Origin: an uncultured Sphingomonas sp.
Lineage (GTDB): Bacteria > Pseudomonadota > Alphaproteobacteria > Sphingomonadales > Sphingomonadaceae
Assembly (NCBI RefSeq): GCF_913778135.1
Contig: NZ_CAJYVU010000093.1
Coordinates: forward strand, 1 to 51,652
Length of the DNA: 51,652 nucleotides
Direction of reading: 5' to 3'
The notes below the pieces were generated by a model. That model ran no database searches. It saw only the letters and a program-made list of their open reading frames with translations, and was not told the DNA's origin. Of the stretch, positions 46,732-51,652 are shown one piece after another; the first letter of the stretch is position 1, and each line of letters opens with the position of its first letter. The position numbers were made by a program, and so were the translations under genes.

Positions 46732-48847
46732 TCAGTGCGAAAGCGCTGCCAGCAACCGCGTCGCAGCCATGCGTTCGCTGAAGCGCACATCCTTCAACGC
46801 CGCTGCGATCGCCTGCCGCGCCTCGGCCGTGTGCCCCGCGTCGGCGAGTGCCTGCGCGTAGTGCCAGCGAACATCGGCGCTGCCGGGTGCGAGCTTCAGC
46901 GCCTTGGTCAGCAGTTGCAGCGCACCGCGCGTATCGCTGGCGGCAAACAGCGCCGCGCCATAGGCATCGCTGGCGGCCGCGCTCATTGGTGATAACCGGT
47001 AGGCGGCACGCGCGTAAGGCAGCGCGCTCTGCGGGTCGCCCGCCTGCGTATAGGCACGCGCGAGCTGCGCCAGCACCAGCGCATCGCCGTTGCCGATCTG
47101 CCCACGCAATTGCTCCAGCGTCACGACCGCCGCCCGGTCGTCACCCGCCGCCAGTTGCACGTTCGCCAGCAAACGCCGCGCGATCACCGATGCCGGGTTC
47201 TGCGCCAGATACAATGCCAAAGCGTTGGCGGCACCCTCGCGATTGCCCGTCTGCAACCACGCCTCGATTAGACGCAACAGCACCGGTTCGTCGAAGCGCA
47301 GGTCTGCCGCACGCGCGTAGGCGGACGCGGCCGGCGCGAACCGGCCGCTCGCCGCCAACGTGTCGCCCAGCAGGAGCTGCGCCGGCGGTGCACCGGGTGA
47401 GGCGCGCGCGACCCGCTCGCTCTGGCCGATCGCCTCGGCGAACTGGCCGCGCTCGATCAGCCCGCGGATGTTGTCCACTGCCGCCGCGGGATCGCTCGGC
47501 GCGTCGGCGACCGCTTCGGCGAGCACGCCGGCGTCGTCGTCCTGCCCGAACGGCACTGCGCGGATCGCTACCGGGCGCGCTGCGCGATCGAGAAAGCGCG
47601 CCGCCCAGTCGCGCTCGCCGCGCGCCTCAAATACGCGCGCGACGAGCGTCAGCGTATAGCTGTCGGCATCGGGCCTGAGCGCAGTGGGCCGCAATGCGTC
47701 GAGCGCGGCCTTGGCATCGCCCGAGCGGAGCAGCGCCGCACCGAGCAGCCGGCGCGCGACCAGGTTCATCGGCTGCGCACCCATTAGCGCCTGCCACTTG
47801 ACCGCCGCCTGCTGATACCGCGCATTGGCGTAATCGATCGCGCCCGACAGCAGCAGCCCGCCGGGCAGACCGTCCAGTCCGCCCGCACTCTGATCGAGCA
47901 GGTCACCCGCGAGCGACAGGTCGCCGGCACGCGCCGCGACCACTGCCATCAGGTACAGCGCCTGCGGATCACCCGGCCGCGCTGCGAGCGCGCGACGTGC
48001 CGAGGCGACGCTGTCGGCGTTTCGCCCCAGGTCGCCAAGTGTTCCCGCTTCCTCGATCAGCGCCGGGTGGAAGTAAGCGTCCCGCGTCAGCGCGGCCTCG
48101 AACCACGGCAAGGCGGCGTTCAACCCGTACTGGCTACGCACCAGCTGCCCGCGCAGCACCAGCGCGGCGAGGTTGTTCGGATCGAGCGACAGCGCACGCT
48201 GTGCGGCGACGCTCGCGCGTCCGACATCACCGATGTCGAGCCGGACGCGCCCCAGATCGAGCCAAGCGCCCGCGTCTTCGGGATAGCGTTTGGTCAGCTG
48301 CTCCAGCAGCGCGGCTCCCGCGGCGCGATCACCCTGATCGGCGAGCGCACGCGCCTTCGCGCGTTGCGCGAGCGCCGTGTCGGCGCCGGTCGCGCGATCC
48401 GCCTCCGCGATTGCTCCATCCTCGTCCCCCTGCAGCAACAGCGCGGCGGCGCGGAGCGCGTGCAACCGCGATGGCGGCGCGCCCGCACTCTGCGCTCGGT
48501 CGATCGCGCCTCCGGCCGCGACGCCGTCCTCCAGCAACAGGTAGCTTTGCGCGAGCGCGATCTGCGCCGCCGCGTTGCCCGGCTCGGCGCGGGTCGCGGA
48601 AACGAAGTGGTTACGCGCGGCGGAATAGTTCGCCCGCGCGAGCGCCGCCCGCCCGCGCGCGATCGACACGCGCGCATCGGGTACGTCGGCGCGTCGCGCG
48701 AGCATCGCGATGCCGGCGCCCAAGCCCAAAAGAACCAGCAATCCTAATACGAACCGCGCGTTGCGCCCTCGCGACCATGCCACGACACGGCGCAGCGGCG
48801 AGCGCCGCTGGCGACGCCCACGCAGCAGCGGATAGGTCGCCGGTCCT

Positions 48848-48855
<8 letters not shown>
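46732..48855 (-). CDS. prsT: XrtA/PEP-CTERM system TPR-repeat protein PrsT (probable)
   Basis: A 707-residue membrane-anchored TPR protein. A basic N-terminus and a helix (about 34-52, FVLGLLVLLGLGAGIAMLA) are followed by about fifteen TPR-like repeats to the end (for example AWLDLGRVRLDIGDVGRASVAAQRAL). PrsT proteins are encoded beside PrsK and PrsR in genomes with XrtA exosortase and PEP-CTERM proteins. Assignment rests mainly on position, directly after prsR with an 8-bp overlap; TPR repeats alone would not identify it. The ATG at 48855 is chosen because the frame upstream lies inside prsR. Confidence 0.78.
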
Positions 48856-50196
<1,341 letters not shown>

Positions 50197-50200
<4 letters not shown>

Positions 50201-51652
50201 GCTGCCTGCTCCCATACCGATGCAAGCGGCGCGCTAGTCGGCGCAGTAGCCGTCGAGGCGAGCGGAAGTGAGACACGGAAACGGCTCCCCTCGCCCTCTC
50301 GCGTGACCACGTCGACGTGCCCCCCCATCTGCTCCGCCATTTGCCGCGCCTCGTACGCCCCCAGTCCGAAACCGCCGGCCTTGTTCGACACGAAGGGCCG
50401 GAACAGCGACTCGCGCACGAACGCCATCGACATGCCGCAGCCGTGATCGGTCACGGTGATCGCGGCTGAATTTTCGTCGTGATCGACGTGCAGGTGCACC
50501 GCCTCCACCGCCGCACTCGCCTCGATTGCATTCTGCACCAGATGGTCGAGCAAGGTGCGCAGGGCACGCGGGTCGGCGCGGGCGAACACGGGCACTCCTG
50601 TCACCTCGATCGCGTGCTGCGCGGCACGCATGGCGGCGATGTCACGCGCAATGGCGAGCAGGTCGACAACCTCCGACGTGTCGCCCGCAGGCGCCTGGTG
50701 CTGCGACAATCGGGCGAGCAGTGCGGTCATCCGCTGCGACGTGTCGGTCAGCGTCGCGATCATGTCGGCGCGAAACGCGGGATTGTCGGCGTGTCGTTCC
50801 GCATTGCGCGCAACCAGCGCGGTCTGGCTGACAAGGTTCTTCAGATCATGCATGATGAAGGCGAGACGACGGTGGAACTCGTCGAAGCGTTTCGCATCGG
50901 CGAGCGCATCGTGCGCGCGTTCCTCCGCCAGAAAGCTCGCCGCCTGCTGCCCCGCCGCGCCGAGCAGGTCGAAATCCTCCCAGTCAAGCGCGCGTGGGAC
51001 GAGCGGATGCGCGAGCACGACCGCACCGATCAGCGTGGTCCCGCGCAGCAGCGGCACCACTGCCCAGGCATCGTCGCGCGCGATCAACCACGATGGGATC
51101 GCGGCGATCTCGTCCTCCGGCGCCTCTCCCTGCCGGCAGCTATCCAGGTCGATGATCCGGGCGGTCGCTGCCAGATACGTGATCAACGCTTGGGCACCCG
51201 CGCATGGCGCCTCTTCCCAGCGCCAGGCCGAACCCGTCACCATCTCGTCACCCTCGGCATAGAGCAGCAGGCCCGCGGGCGACCCGGTCAGGTTCGCGAT
51301 TGCCTCGACGACCCGTTCCGGCAACGACGGTACGTCCGCGCCCGATACACCCAGCGTGTCGGTAAAGCGCATCCACTCCGCACGGTAATCGTAGCGGTGA
51401 CTGAACAGGTGCTTGGCGATCATCACCTTTGACCAGGCGCGCAGCCACGGTGTCGCGACAAAGGTGAACAATGCAGTGCCCGTGCCGACGACGAACGCGG
51501 CCTGGAACACTCGCGCATGCGTTCCCGCAACCTCGCCCAGCAGGCCGGTTACCGCAATTGCGACGGCAACGTAGGTCATTCCGCCTATGACCACAATCAT
51601 CTGCGCCGCCGCCGCTCTCGACACGCTGAGCGTACGATCGGTGGGGCGCTGG
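50197..51652 (-). CDS. prsK: PEP-CTERM system histidine kinase PrsK (partial, 5' end beyond window)
   Basis: At least 485 residues are present. The visible part begins within an N-terminal multi-helix membrane region (QRPTDRTLSVSRA, then IVVIGGMTYVAVAIAVTGLLG), followed by a GAF-like domain (about 95-250) and a kinase core with the His region FIMHDLKNLVSQTALVAR, HLVQNAIEAS and DHGCGM. The frame continues unbroken to the window edge, so the GTG at 51624 is not the true start. It is the sensor partner of PrsR. Confidence 0.9.

Overview
The window is GC-rich chromosomal DNA of an alphaproteobacterium, most likely a sphingomonad (Sphingomonas or a close relative). This rests on the gene order nifU-like / nitroreductase / tsaB / rimI / fur / plsC / miaB / phoH / ybeY / corC / lnt / metK / trmB, a Fur without the CxxC zinc motif, a methionine synthase split into two polypeptides, and an XrtA/PEP-CTERM regulatory set (PrsK-PrsR-PrsT). 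I see no rRNA, tRNA, insertion sequence, prophage or CRISPR array. The content is mostly core metabolism and regulation in tightly packed operons, many joined by ATGA or GTGA stop/start overlaps.

Layout. 1-7.5 kb: plus-strand housekeeping run (Fe-S carrier, malonic semialdehyde reductase, TsaB, RimI, Fur, PlsC, MiaB, PhoH, YbeY, CorC). 7.7-12.8 kb: a block that separates corC from lnt, with katG, a sorbosone-dehydrogenase-like protein, two small hypothetical genes and a VOC/PHA-granule pair. 12.9-18.7 kb: lnt, metK, then minus-strand PAP2 phosphatase, formate/nitrite channel and an exported protein, then trmB. 18.8-24.9 kb: minus-strand SAM-cycle operon sahR-metF-metH1-metH2-DUF2256, closed by a strong intrinsic terminator. 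25.0-33.4 kb: two small lipoproteins plus an aldo/keto reductase, a secreted CocE-type hydrolase, a ZnT9-like cation transporter, an NC-motif secreted protein, DUF4893, 3-hydroxybutyrate dehydrogenase, a zinc metallopeptidase and mannose-6-phosphate isomerase. 33.5-40.3 kb: bamD, recN, gpmA, GNAT, dienelactone hydrolase, BLUF photoreceptor, chorismate mutase, polyprenyl diphosphate synthase. 40.3-45.9 kb: a His-rich CDF exporter, a PepSY/response regulator/histidine kinase set with a small divergent membrane-protein gene in its gap, and an ABC-F protein. 45.9-51.65 kb: a DUF815 ATPase and PrsT, PrsR and PrsK; prsK runs off the window end.

The clearest regulatory story is the S-adenosylmethionine cycle. 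A perfect 20-bp palindrome lies just upstream of the ArsR/methyltransferase-fusion regulator gene (SahR type), and an 18/20 match lies 22 bp upstream of metK about 10.5 kb away. The two sites tie metK to the sahR-metF-metH operon. Other points worth following up are a small antisense membrane-protein gene inside a two-component locus, a cation transporter that appears to need a CTG start, a metK terminator encoded inside the end of the convergent PAP2 gene, and a hairpin element found twice. I did not find a clearly unprecedented large system.
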